Shown piece after piece: positions 22,240-34,540 of a DNA stretch of 64,000 bases (position 1 is its first letter; each line of letters begins with the position of its first letter). The notes under the pieces were generated by a model, which searched no databases, had not been told where the DNA came from, and worked only from the letters and a program-made list of their open reading frames with translations. This stretch comes from Fulvia fulva (lineage: Eukaryota; Ascomycota; Dothideomycetes; Mycosphaerellales; Mycosphaerellaceae): assembly GCF_020509005.1 (NCBI RefSeq), contig NC_063019.1, forward strand, positions 2,542,001-2,606,000. Direction: 5' to 3'. Made by a program: the position numbers and the translations under genes.

Positions 22240-23987
22240 TAGTTTATATAGGCCCTAAGGTAACGCTCTATAACCTTATTTATGTTTTTAGACTATCTAT
22301 TGGATTCTAGGTAAAAGGCCGTCGATAGTCGTTATTAAATACCGAGTAGGGAGTAAACTCGTCTCTAGAACGTAGACGTCTACTAGAAGCCCCGATCCGA
22401 GACGATACTCTTAGGAATGCTATAACGTACGAAGATGTAGCGGATAAAGATATATACGATATATAGGGCGTCTATCTATAGTACTAGAATTAGGTGTCTC
22501 TCTTTAGTAAGCCTGTCCGTAACTATAAGGACGTTCTTATACGTTTGTCTATCGGTTAAGCTCTTACTTACGGGCAAATCTATAACGAAGTTAATAGCGA
22601 TATCCTCCTATACTCTAAAGGGTACTAGTAATAGTATAAGGAGGCCCTAATACTACTGATTTAACGGAACTATTGTTCTATATATAATATAATTACGGAC
22701 GAATCTCTTAGTCGTTTATACTATACGTAGCTAGCGGTAGTATCTACTAATCAACTCGAATGTCTTTTTACGGCCGGGATACCTAGCCGCGGGTATGTCG
22801 TAGAAACGTTTCGTAATTAGAGTACAAAGTTCTACTACGCTAGTAACTTCTAGGACAAATAAGCTATATCCTCCGTAGGCGTTCTTTCTATAGATTATAC
22901 TATCTTCTACTTTAGACCCACAATCGCCAATCTTATGTTTACGTAATAAGAGTACTTACTAGTTCTAGGATAGCCGTTATATAGTAGCCTAAACGGTCTC
23001 TTCGTTATATAGAGCCTTAACTTATATAAGTAAATCCTACTATACTGCCTACTACGCTACCTCCCCCTCCCGTAGCTCGCTTAAATTGAGCTTAATATCG
23101 AGGCGAGCGGGCGGTAGGATGACCTAGCTCTAATGCTATAGATGTAGATCGCTTAGATCCGACGGTAGATCTTACGATCGTCTAGTAAGACTATTAGGCT
23201 TTATACCCTATACACCTAGACGATAGGTGATTTGAAATACGAACTGTACTAGGAACTATGCCTAGCGTACCTACCGTCTATTAAGTTATTTCGTGCTTAT
23301 AAAGTAATCTAGGTTCTTATAATCGGAGTAGATAATAACGGGATTGTTGTCTATATCCTTCGTATTCTCGAAATTAGTATCTATATTATCGTCTAAGTTA
23401 ACGGTGAGCTTAGGTCTCTATTCTTCGAAGGCGAGGACGATAGCTAATAGTTCCTTATCGTAAATTCCGTAGTCTACTCCTATAGTAACATCTTCTTAGA
23501 CATATATACTACCGGTCTCTAGACGTCTCCGTATTTCTATAAAATTACTACCGTAGTAACGAAATCTAAGGTATCTGTTTCGACTATAGTTTCTAACCCT
23601 AGTACGAAGTATACAAGTACCGTGTCCGTTAAGAATATATCTTTGAATTCTTAGAAGGCTGCTTCGTATTCTATTACCTAAACGAATAGTATCGGCTTAA
23701 TATTCTTACTAGTCTTTATTAAATTCGTAAGGGGTATATAGATTTTAGAGAAGTTCTATATAAACCTTCGATAGAAGTTTCCGAACCTAAGGAATGCTTA
23801 TATATCCTTTAGATATATTAGAGTAAGCTAGTTCTTAACTACGTCGACCTTTTCTAGGTCTATATAGATACCGTCAACTCCTATAATAACACTAAGGTAC
23901 TTCGTCTCTATTTAGTAGAACTCGTATTTGTCGATGTCTAATTATAGGCCGGCTTTACGTATACGCTATAGTACTTTACGTACGTAT
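22240..23987 (-). pseudogene. Gypsy-J RT (part), RNase H and integrase core
   Basis: Minus strand, reading from 23987: the end of RT (YVRKVLQRIRKAGLQLDIDK, then KYLGVIIGVDGV), the RT/RNase H junction (FLGFGNFYRRFI), RNase H-like, and the integrase core at about 22640-22420 (DITINFVIDLP, DRQTYENVLIVTDRLTKERY). The catalytic YxDD box of RT is beyond the break at 23988. Nothing upstream of it is found next to LINE-C, so the element is truncated here. Many RIP stops. Confidence 0.8.
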
Positions 23988-24192
23988 TATATAGATAGAT
24001 AGATAGATGATTCATTTACCCGTTGTGGTGCCCTCCGGCCCATACGGGTTTATGTCTATATATGTTACTGCATAAGGTAGGAAACCTATTCCTAGGTAAA
24101 AACCTCCTCTCCTTCTCTAATAGCTTCCTTGCCATGAGTTCTCAGTTTTCCTTCCATTAGGGTGCACTAGTGTCATGGTGGTTAGCCTCTGA
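23988..24192 (-). repeat. LINE-C 3'UTR with (TATC)n tail
   Basis: About 200 non-coding bases after the ORF2 stop, ending in four tandem tatc units. Tail type is shared with LINE-A, although the UTR body differs. Confidence 0.75.
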
Positions 24193-27100
24193 CTACCTTG
24201 TCTGCAACCCTAGAGTTGTCCCCCTCTTCCTGCTCTCCTCCTCCTTCTTTCTCTCCTCAATCCATCTCTCTGTTTCCCTAGTAAGAGAGAACTGCTCCAA
24301 AAATCCTTGGTGGATGATCCACCTTGTAATTCTCTGGAGGTCTCCCTTATTGCTGATCATGGCTTGGAAGTTTCTGTTCCTTGCCCTTGCCCTCCATTCA
24401 CCTCTCCCTGTACTCCATTCTTTGCAAACCAGAAGTCTATGTTCGACATTCTGGGACAGGTAGCCGCATAGGCAACTCTTGTCTTCGATACCTAGGACTT
24501 TTCTCTGATGCAGGTATGCCCTGACTCCGATGTGTTCAGAGCGGATTTGTATTGCTATGCTTGCTTCTGACCTGGTCAGGTCTGAGTACAGTAGGTAGTT
24601 GTGGCTACCAAACTGTTGGAGTGCCTTTGGGGTTCCTGGCCTCTGTGGGGTTCTTGTCCATTCAGTCTTCCAGAGGAGTCCTACCATCCTTTCAGCTAGA
24701 GACTGTTGCTTCTTCCCTTGGCTGGCTGCTGATCCTCTCCCTTGAGCCCTTCTGTCCTGTTCCTGCTGGGCTAGGTGCAGCTGTTCTGTTAGCTCTTTGA
24801 ACTTCTGCAGGTCCTGCTGCTTCTGTGGGGCTGGATTGGGTCTTGCTTGTCTGTGCCTTCTTGTGCACTGGCTCCTGATTTTGTTGACTGCCTTCTGGAT
24901 TACTAGCTGGGCTAGGTATGCAGACGTCTTTCCTGCATACTGGTATCTCAACCCTTGAAGGTAGAGCTTGGCTGGTGGGGAGCCAGACTCCATTTCGACC
25001 ACCCTTGTTGGAGTTGACTTGTATGCTCCAAGCACCTTTTTCAGACAGGAGGCTTGGGCTCTGCTGATGGGATCTGCAATTCTCTTTGGGATCTTGTCTT
25101 GGACTGACCAGATCTGGGCTCCATATAGCATGGCTGGCTTCACAATGGCCTTGTACATAACCTTTGCTTTCGCAAATGTGGCTCCCCATGTGGAGGCTGT
25201 AAGCCTGTCAATTGATTGCCTGTTGTTGTCTGGTCTTGCCTGTGCTTTCTTGACCTGTGGTCCCCAGCTAAGCTTTGGATCCATCCATATTCCTAGCACC
25301 CTTAATTCACTTGAGGGTTCTGTTGTGTGTCCCTGAATAGTGATTGGGGCTTGCATATTGTGTCTGTTTCTGGCTCTACTGAAGTGGATGAGTTGATACT
25401 TCTCTAGGGCAAATCTGGCTCCATGTTTCCTGGCCCATTCCTCACATTCCTTGTGTTTCTTCTGCAAGATTCTGCAGTTCTCTTCTGTGCTGTCTGACCA
25501 AGCTAGGATGTTTGTGTCATCCACAAACCCTGAGGCTGATGTGTTTCTGGAGTTTAGCTTTGCTGGCAGGTCTGCTATAAAGAGGAGAAACAGGATTGGA
25601 GACATTGTTGATCCCTGTGGGATTCCTGTCTCTGTAGGCATGCTGTCAGATTTGTATCTGCCCAGTCTTAGTCTTGTGGTTCTGCCTTTGAGGAACGACT
25701 AGATGAACTGGACTGTCCAGTTAGGGATAGCCTTCTGTTTCAGGATGTGGATCAGCCTCTGGTGTGAGACATTGTCAAAGGCTCCTGATATGTCCAGTGA
25801 GAGGAGTGTGGCTGCTTTGTTGTTCCCAAAGTGCCACAGGGTCTTGATCTGCTCTGTGATAAGTTCCACAGCTGTTAGTGTTGATCTTTGTTTCCTGCCT
25901 CCCATCTGTTCTTCAGGAAGGATTCCATGTTCTTCAGCTAGGTTTGTCAGCCTTTCTGCTATGATCTTTTCCAGGAGTTTGCCTAGTGTGTTGAGCAAGG
26001 CAATAGGTCTGTATGCCTTTAGCTTTGTGTAGTCCTCTTTCTGTGGTTTTCTCAAGACCACAGTCAGTGACTCCTTGAAGTGTTTAGGGCAGTGTCCTTG
26101 GGCCATGCACTGTGAAAAGATGTTTGACAGTGCAGGGGAGATCTGGTCCTTGCATGTCTTGATGAACAAGTTTGGAATCCCATCTGGTCCTGGGGCCTTG
26201 TTTCCTGAGAGTGTCTTAATGATGCTCTTGATCTCTCCCTCTCCCACTGTGCAGGATTGCTCTAGTGGTGTTGGATACACACTGCCTTCCAGATCCTGCA
26301 GGTCAGCTTCTACCTGTGTGCCAAAGAAATGTTTCCCCAATGCCTGTGCCTTTCCTGGGAGAGTGTGTTGGATTACTCCTTCCTGGTCTTCAATGTTTGG
26401 AAACTGGGGCAGCATGTTTCTGTCCTGTGTAGGTTGTCTTGCCCACTTTGCTAGTTTCCACATCTTCTCAGGATTCTGGGTAATAGATCCAACTGTTGAC
26501 CTCCACTCCAGCATCTTGTCCCTCTTGATCTGGGCCTTCTTGTCTCTGGTTGCTTGGTTGTATCTGTCCCATGCTTCCTGGGAGTGACTCTGGGTAAGGG
26601 CTCTCCTGGCCTGCCTGGCTGCCTTGACCTTCTCTGAGCATTCCTTTGTCCAGAATGGCTTCTGGTACAGTGACTGTTTCTTTTCTCTGGTGTGGGCTGC
26701 CGCAGTTTCCTGCATTGTTCTAACCAGTTCTGCCACTGCTTGGTCTATGTCTAAGGCTGTTTCCAGTCTCCTGGTCTCTAGTCCAGCTAGCTTCTGTTCC
26801 AGGTCTTGTCTGATCTGTTCCCAGTTGGCTGCCTTCCAGGCCAGCTGAGGTTCTAGGTCTCCTTCCTGCTGTGTCTGTGTTTCAAACTCCACCTGAATTG
26901 GGAGGTGATCTGATGAGGACTCCAAGTCCTGGTTAACCCAGCATCTGGTGACCTTCTGCTGCAGGTCATGTGATGCAAAGCACAGGTCAATGGTGCTTGA
27001 GCTTGCTCTCTGTGACCAGGTAGTTAGGCCCTTTGGGGTAACTAGGTGCATGTTGTTGCTTTGGGTAGTGGAGAGGAGTCTGTTAGCTAGGAAGTGATGG

Positions 27101-27579
27101 GCAGGTGCAAAGTCTGATCCCCATGTAGGATGGTGCAAGTTGAAGTCTCCCAGCACGATGTGTTGGGAGTCACTCTGCAGGATGTCTGGCAGCTGTTGTA
27201 GTGTGCCCAGCTGGGTGCTGCTTCTGGAGCTGGGGGGTGGGTTGTATACACTGTGGATGTGGATGCTGCCTTGGTTAGTGTTGAGTCTGACTGAGGTGAT
27301 GTCTCCCCCTTCCTTTTGGATTTGTTCCCAGCTGTCTGTTGCCATCTCTTTGCTGATGTACATGCATGTTCTAGTGGTGCCTTGTTTGGCTAGGAGTGTG
27401 TGATACCTTGGGTCGTTAGCAGTAGATGGTCTGTTAGATTTGCTGTTGATCCAAGGTTCCTGGACTGCAATGACTAGGTGTTTCTTTGGGTCCAGTGCTT
27501 GGAGAAAGCTTCTCTGGACCTTGTGCTGGCTTTTGTTGACATTGTACTGGATAGTGGTAAGATTAGGTGTCTCAATCAT
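24193..27579 (-). pseudogene. LINE-C ORF2: AP-endonuclease/reverse transcriptase, one TAG
   Basis: From ATG 27579 the frame has 1129 codons, with a single TAG at 25699-25701 (codon 627), then continues to the real stop at 24193. Residues 1-230 form an APE-type endonuclease: VQEPWI, VYNPPP, LGDFNLHHPTWG and SSTIDLCF. The RT domain covers about 480-800: AYRPIALLN, LDISGAFDNV (motif A), IPQGSTMSPILF, GFVDDTNIL (motif C, near 685). The C-terminus carries C-L-C-G-Y ... E-H-R-L-L-V-C. The TAG lies just after motif A, in a spot where LINE-A and LINE-B have Y. It may be a RIP change (CAG or TGG origin). The start codon overlaps the ORF1 stop as ATGA. Confidence 0.9.
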
Positions 27580-28835
27580 GACTCATCTATGCTGGTCTCC
27601 TGCTGGTCTTCTCGTGCTTCCTGCTGCTGGCTGCTATTTGGGATTGTGGTAAGGTTGAGCCTGCTTTGTGACGGGTCTCTTCCTGCAACCACAATTGATT
27701 TTGGTCTACCCATAGTAGGGTGGCCTTGGGCCTGTGTGGTCTCTTCTGTTCTGCCTCTTTTCAGAGGGTTGTAGACAGTCCTTAGGGGTTCTTGGGTGAT
27801 TGTCCCTGTCTGGAATCTGATAGGGGTGTTGATCCTGGCTTCTCTTGCCCTCCTCTTTGCCTCAATCCTAGCTGTGCAGTCCTGGGACCAGGAAGGGTGT
27901 TTCTTTCCACAGCATGCACATCTGGCTTCACTCTTTGGGGCTGTGCAATTCTGTACTTTGTGGCTACCAGCACAGTGGGAACAAGTGTCCTTTTGGCTTG
28001 GGCATCTAGTAGAGATATGACCATACTGTTGGCACTTGAAGCATTGCAGTAGTCTGTGGGTGCTTCTATGGATTTCTGTGTCCATTCTTTCGCATTCCTA
28101 GAAGATGCCCTTGTCAAGCACGGTGTTTGCCTGTTCTACAGTGCCTATCCAGAGCACTAGAGAAGACTCTCTCTTTGTGTCCTTTGTCTTTCTGTTGACC
28201 CATGCTGCTTTTGTGATCTGTAGCCCTGGGCATACAGCCTGGTTCTGGTCCTGCAGCCTCTTAAGGTCTCCTTCAATGTCAAACTTTGTGGTCATCCCAT
28301 AGGCAATAACCATATTTTGTTGGTGTGAGACCTTAGCCGTCTTGCCTAGTTTGACTGTCCACTCCTTCTGTGTCTCTAGCCTCTTCCTGTCTTGCTCCTG
28401 TGCTGTGAACAGCTTAAGGACACCTCCCTTCTCTTTCCTGGCTCCAATGATGCCTTGTATCCCAATCTTCTGTATGATCTCCTTACCTGACAGGCCCTCA
28501 ATCTCTTTCTGCTCTTGCTGGTCGGAAATGTAGACCTTGATAGCTGTTTTCTGCGGGGGAGGGTTTTGGGATGCAACTGCTGCCCAGGTTGGTTGGCTTG
28601 GTTTCTGGCCTTCCTGTGTCCTCTTCTTTGCTGCTGCTGCTGCTGTCCTGTTAATGATCTGTCCTGTTTGGCTCCTTAGTGCCTTTAGCCCTCCAAGGAG
28701 CTCCAAAATCATCCCCTTAAGTGCTCTTTCTGGGTGCTCGCCATCTCCTGCCATTGCCATTGTTTCTGCCTTCCTGCAGACCTCCTTCCACTCGTTACTC
28801 TCCTGCTCCTGGTTGTTTCCTGCGATCGCTATCAT
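27576..28835 (-). pseudogene. LINE-C ORF1: gag-like protein with zinc knuckles, one TAG
   Basis: ATG 28835, 419 codons, with one TAG at 28098-28100 (codon 246). The N-terminal half has an E/K/Q-rich stretch and a WAAVASQ motif (about 86-92), followed by a gag-like RNA-binding region that aligns with LINE-A and LINE-D ORF1. Codons 265-278 form CX2CX4HX4C (CFKCQQYGHISTRC), followed by two more Cys/His clusters (CSHCAGSHKVQNC and CACCGKKHPSWSQDC). The basic run R-R-A-R-E-A-R follows. Stop TGA at 27578-27576 overlaps the ORF2 ATG, which suggests coupled translation. Role is assumed to be RNA binding/RNP assembly, by family. Confidence 0.88.
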
Positions 28836-28880
28836 CGTGTCACCTATGTCCCTAGCTATATAGTAGTTAGGTAGCAGTGA

Positions 28881-31800
28881 GCTCTACTTCTATATATAGT
28901 TTTTCTTTATATAACTCCGTTTGCTCCCGTTCCTCTAGTAGCGTAGGTTCGTCTAACGGCTCTATACTTCCTTCGATAGGTTGTTCGTTACTAGGCATCT
29001 CTTCGACTAGGACTCTATTATCTAGTTCCGAGTCGACGTTACTACGTACCTCGGCGTCGTTTAGTTTAAGTAACGGCTATATTACGTCTCGCTAGGCGGG
29101 GCGGGTTAGTCGCCGGGGGATAGCGATATCGCTAGTATAGTAGTCTTCTTATTTATCGTCCGAGTCGCAAATTGATAGTACTTAGTAGTTTATTAGTAGG
29201 TCGTCCTATACTTATATAGCGAACTAAGGATCAATGTCTAGGTTATAGGGTTTTAGAATAGTCTACTATTAATACTACGTTCTAGTATTGTCTACTCCCG
29301 CCGGTATATCCTAAGAGCGACGGGTAAGACTATCTAGTTTCGTTTCTTAGGCGCCCGGGCGATAGGTAATCTTAAAGTTGAACTAGGACAGGAACTTAGC
29401 CTAGCGTACCTAGCGCCGGTTAAGCTACTTAGTAGTTATAAAGTACTTAAGATTACGGTAATCGGTAAGTACCCAAACTAGCTTATCGTCTATAGCGCCG
29501 ATAAGTTCCGGTTACTATTCCTCGAACGCCTTGACGATAGCTAGTAGCTCTTTATCGTAAATGTCGTAGTTATATTCTTACGGACTAAGCTTCTTTAAGT
29601 AGAACGCTACGGGTCTAAGGACGCCGTTAATTATCTATAATAGTACCCCTATATTGACCTAGTCGCTAGAGTCTATTTCTACCTAAATCTGCTCGCCTAG
29701 TTAATAATAGGCTAGTATACCTACTTGGCTAAAGCGCTACTTAAGTTCCTTAAAGGCTATATCGTACTATTAGGTCTATACGAAGGTTAGCTTCTTAACT
29801 ACCTTACCGTCGACTTTGCTCTTTTTACCTATCTTCGTAAGGTCTATAAGGCACGCGGTTACTTTAGAGAAGGCGTAGATAAACTTCCTATAGAATCTAG
29901 TAAAGCTAAGGAACGTAAGAACGTCCTTAACGTTACGAGGCACCTCCTAGTTTAAAATAGCTTCAATCTTTATAGGGTCTATCTTAACGCCCTCCGTCGT
30001 GATAATAAGGCCTAGGTATTTGATCCGTTTAACGTAGAATTCACACTTATTAATGTCTACTAGTAGCCCTATATCCCGTAGTCTATATAGGACCTTTCGT
30101 ACGTAAGCTCTATAATTATTTAAGGGGCCGTCCGTATAAATTAGGACATTACCGAGGTATACTATAGCAAAGTCGTCTAGGAATTCTCGGAGGATGTCGT
30201 TGATCTTACGCTACTAACTACTAGGGCCATTATAGAGGCCGAACGGAAGGACCTTAAACTAGTACAATCCGTACCTAGTAATAAAGGCGGCTATCTATTC
30301 GTCCCCCTTACGGATACGTATATTATTAAATACGGCGACGATGTTAAGCTTAGTAAACTACTTAGCCTTAGAAACTCGCTTAAGTGTCTCCCTTAATAGA
30401 GGTATTAGGTATTGGTCCTTAACTATAATAGTATTTAGGGCGCGGTAGTCGACGTAGACGCGGAGCCCGCCTCCTAGCTTTTTAATAATTAATACGGGAG
30501 ACGACATGTCTAATTTAGATAGTTCGACCGTACCGTTAGCTATACTATTATTAATGAATTTCTTAACGACTACTAGCTAATCCGGGTTTATACTAAAGGC
30601 CTTCTTTTAGGGTCGCTACCCTTCTAATCCTAGTTTCAAGTTGATCGTATAGTCGGACGGGCTGTACTTAGGTAGCTTAAACTCGCTCTTATACTTAAGA
30701 GTATCGGCTAGGTCGTAATATTCGGGCGGTAGCTTAGCCTTCGGGTCCTATACCTTATTCTTATTTATAAAGATTTCTAGATTATCTAGCAATATAGCGA
30801 AGGTAGAGGCGTGCTCCTCGTCGTCGAAATCCTCCGGCTATAGTATAAAGAGCTTATCGGCGTCTAGCTAGTCTTATCGCTTCTAGGCTTACTTCGCTAT
30901 ACGATAATAGGCGTCCGCGCTAATAAAATAGATATCGGGTTCTAGCTCGGGTAGTACTAGTTTCGGCGCCTTAGGCTTACTACCTTCTATTATTATCGTA
31001 TAAGGCATACCGTTCTAGTAATAATGTTAGTAGTAGGTAGGCTTGTCGAAGCTAAGTATCTTATGTTTAAAGCTATATAAAGGGTCGTGTTCTTCGAGCT
31101 AGGAGATGCCTAGTACTAGGTCGTACTTATCGAGGTTAGTAACGTAGTATAGCTCTTAACTAGTATAGCTACCGATAGTAACGTCTATTAGTACTACTTC
31201 GAGTAGTCGTATAGCCGCTCCGTTAGCTATACGTAGGCGTCTTAGCCTTTCTAGCTTAAAGGTAGGGACTTTGTTTACGTAAACGAATCTTAGGTTAATA
31301 AACTTAGAGGAGGCGCTAGTATTAGAGAGGGTAAGTACGTTTGCTTTTGTACCTAATATACTAGTTATAGTACTAGTACATACTATATGCTTTCTATACG
31401 TTAGTTATATATATATACGTATATAGGTGTCTCTCTTAGCTATTACTATATATAGGTATTCTTCCTCTTAGGTATATATCTCGTAGTCTTGTTCTTTATG
31501 TTTATAATTCGTAGATTCGTATATTATTCCTTTAGCGCGACGGTACTAAGGAGCTAGGCATTTCCCTAAACGGGTAGTACTTCGATCTAGAGGGCTAGCG
31601 TGTCGGTCATAACGTTAAGAGCGATAGGTATCTCGCGGTTAATATCGCTAATACGCTACTTACCGCGGGAGTTATAAAGAATATATACGGGGTCGAGGCC
31701 GGTATATCTAGGTTTACGATAGCGGAAGCAGCGGCCTTACTAGCGTAGCTAGTTACGGAGTTTGTCTATAAGCTTAGGTAGTATAGTATAACGCTAGGGG

Positions 31801-34036
31801 ATAAGGCGTATAGCCGGGCTAGCGTTCTAGGTACGCGTAGAGACCGTAAGCGTATTGTTTATAGTAGGCGGCGCGGCTCGTATTACTATACTAGCGCTCT
31901 ATTGTCTAAAGCCCTATTAGCCTTGTCCTTAACTACTACGACGCCCGTTACCGCCTTACTAGGTATCCTTGTCCTTGTCCCTCTTACTATATATACTCTT
32001 TACGGTATTATATAGATCTTCCTTGTCTTTAGCGATACGAATGAACTGACTAACGGGGTCTATAAGCTAGTAGTCCTCTATCTTCTTTATCTAGAACTCG
32101 TTTAGGCTAATCTATAGCTCGTATAATACTATAGGCTTGCCGGCCTTAGCGCTAAGGCGGCGGTGTTCGACGATATATTCGCTAAACTCCTAGCCGTACT
32201 TCTACTTTAGCTAGTATAGGTCGCGTCTAGCCTTAAGCTTAATGTCTCGAGGATTCTTACCGAAGTTATCGTCTAACTCGTCCTATATGTCCTCGAGGCT
32301 TACCTATTCGTCGTTCTCGATAGCCGTACGGATAATATCCCTAGAGGTACCGAGAGTATAACGCTTAACGTAGTTAAAGATATTAAGGTAAGGTGTTTAT
32401 ATAGTATATCGTACCGCAATAGAGTCCTTATAGCTCTCTTTCTAGTCGATATAGGAGAGCTCGCTTAAGTTATCAAACTCTTTAGGATAGGGGAAACGTT
32501 AGTCGGTTTAGGCGGCGAATATCGTAGTATTATTAGTACGGGCTACTAAGGGTACGAGAGAACCGGCGCGGGTAGTACGGTTATAGGTACGGGCCCGATA
32601 GCCGCTACCTACTAGAGTCTAAGAACGACTAGTACCGGCTTAGGGGAGTCCCTCTAGACTAGTAGTCTACTATTCCTACTACTACGGCTATTACTAGGGT
32701 CGTAACTACTTAGAAAAAGTAGGCGGGCGGTCTCGCTTACTTAGTAAGGCGGTAAGCCGGGCTTATGTCTTAAGTTATAAGATCTTAGTATCCTACTATA
32801 TAATCTTGGCCTTAAGTTAGTCGACTTTGTCCTCTACTTACTCGAGATAGTTATTAGTAGTACTAATACGGCCTACTAGCTCATCGGTAATCTTCTTATA
32901 GTGTTCCTTAGTTACGGTATCGTCTAAGGCTATTTATAGTATCTAGATATAGGCCTTAGCGTCTTCCTAGGATGTCTAATATATTATAGTATCGGCTTAT
33001 ATCTTATCTCGTTCGGTCGCTATATCCTATCGGTCTTCGAAGACTATATTATATTCTTCTTAGAGCTTCGCGAGTTTAGAGTCGACTTGATCGCGTTCCT
33101 CGTGATAGTGTCGTACCTAGGCTCGAGAGTAGGCGAGTATAACCTTCTAGTAGGCGTACCTATTTATAGTACTCTTAACTTTAAGATATATAGTATTAGG
33201 CCGTAAGGTAACTACTCTCTTAAATACTTCGGCATTAGCAATCTTATAGTTTATTAGATTATACTCGAAGTCTATGTCGTTTAAGTCGATCTAGTCTATA
33301 CGAGGAGGCGCTATACTGTCGATAAACTATATAAAGTCGATGCCTTTACTATTGTCTTCGTAAGACGAGAGACGAGTGTCTTCGATATCTAGTCGTACTA
33401 GCTTTTTGCCTTCTACCCTACTACCCTCGTATCGTATTAAAGACTAAGCCGTATTATTAGTTATAGAAATTTGTAAATCGGGTGAATATAGATAAGAGAG
33501 AGTAGACCTGTCTATTCTGTTTCCTTACTTATACTATATCCTACTTACCCGGTCCGGGTATATACTATTACTAAGGATCGAGTTGAGCTAGTTCTAAAGT
33601 TCTAGATTCTAAGGGTCTCCGGTTAGTAACTCGGCTAAGATAGAGGGCGTACGATATAGGTATTACTATCGCTAAATAGTAGCGCTAGGTCGTATACTTA
33701 AAGGTCGTAGAGGAGGGCGTCGAGAGGCCTCGTCGGCGTTCTCTATTATCGCGAATTAATCGTACGGTCTAGTGCTATCGTACTGTCTCGGGCGGTCTCG
33801 GTGTCGTACGTAGAGGTTAGCTCTCTACTCGTAGGTAGGCGTAACTAACTATTACGGGCGAGAGTACTATAATAGGGTCGGGCAAAGATATATATAGTTC
33901 CGCGAGCTATCTAAGAGAGCGCGAGAGGTACGAGAAGATAGAGTAGCGCGAATCGAGCTAGCGGGTACTAGCGGCCGCTAGCGCGCGGGCGTACGGCCGA
34001 CAATACTATATTACGAGGCAGTTCGTAGAAAAGGGC
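28881..34036 (-). pseudogene. Gypsy-H2: gag to RNase H/integrase linker, RIP-mutated
   Basis: Minus-strand order from right: gag (about 33900-31560, degraded knuckle near 31500-31570), protease-like (about 31350-30900), RT with YLGN in place of the YLDD box near 30160 and KYLGLIITTEG, RNase H (about 29750-29400, EYNYDIYDKELLAIVKAFEE), and a linker to integrase (FKITYRPGAQETKLDSLTRRS) ending at 28881. Integrase core and 3' LTR are missing; LINE-C begins there. LTR similarity groups it with gypsy-H, but the linker sequence differs. Confidence 0.8.
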
Positions 34037-34355
34037 TATCTCGTAATATTAAGTCTACGTTACCGGGTTCACGCTATCGTTATCGGGCGGATCGGGTAGT
34101 AGGGTAAAGAAGGATAATCTATTAAGGGACGCGTAATAAACGCGTCTATTAGTATTCTCTAGACTTACGCCTAGTACGCCGGTACCGGTCTATCTCGCTA
34201 TTACTACTATATTAGCTATTATCTACTTTAAGGTACGACTTAGCGAGTACGATACCTAATCTTAGTACTTCCTCGTATACTATTACGGTTTCTCTATAAT
34301 CTCCTAAATATAGCTTCTCGTGTCTCTCTATACGTTAGTAATAATCTATTCGAAG
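34037..34355 (-). other. Leader of gypsy-H2 (between 5' LTR and gag)
   Basis: About 320 bases conserved with 45268-45570 of gypsy-H, beginning aagtctacgt at 34030ish. No coding frame is conserved between the two copies. Presumed to hold the primer-binding and packaging region. Confidence 0.6.
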
Positions 34356-34540
34356 TGTTATAAGTAGGTATAAGTACGTAGTCGGGTAAGGTACAAGTCG
34401 AATAGATGTTCTATCTAAGAGAGGCGCGGAGGGCGCGAGAGTTATATACGGGCGCTAAGCCGCTAGTCGGATTAGTTAGCGGGCGTAGGGTCTAGGTACG
34501 TACCTACGGGTTTAAGTAAATATACGCCGGTACGTTAATA
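34356..34540 (-). repeat. Gypsy-H2 5' LTR (185 bp)
   Basis: 185 bp, same family as 45571-45755, 13960-14144 and 53339-53523. It separates the gypsy leader from the dynamin remnant at 34541. Confidence 0.85.

Larger units (their letters stand above)
23988..28880 (-). mobile_element. LINE-C: nearly intact non-LTR retrotransposon
   Basis: A 4.9 kb minus-strand element with ORF1 (28835-27576), ORF2 (27579-24193) and a 3'UTR ending in (TATC)n at 23988-24010. Base composition is normal (many CA/TG), in contrast with both neighbours. Each ORF has exactly one premature TAG. Organisation, knuckles, endonuclease and RT follow the Tad/CRE-like fungal LINEs; no RNase H domain was seen. The 5' leader is short (28836-28880) and no target-site duplication was found: the left flank is gypsy-J RT and the right flank is gypsy-H2, so the 5' end may be lost or rearranged. 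Confidence 0.9.

Noticed and set aside
24193..28835. TAG readthrough (recoding) as explanation for the two LINE-C stops
   Set aside because: No readthrough context was identified, and single RIP changes are a simpler cause.
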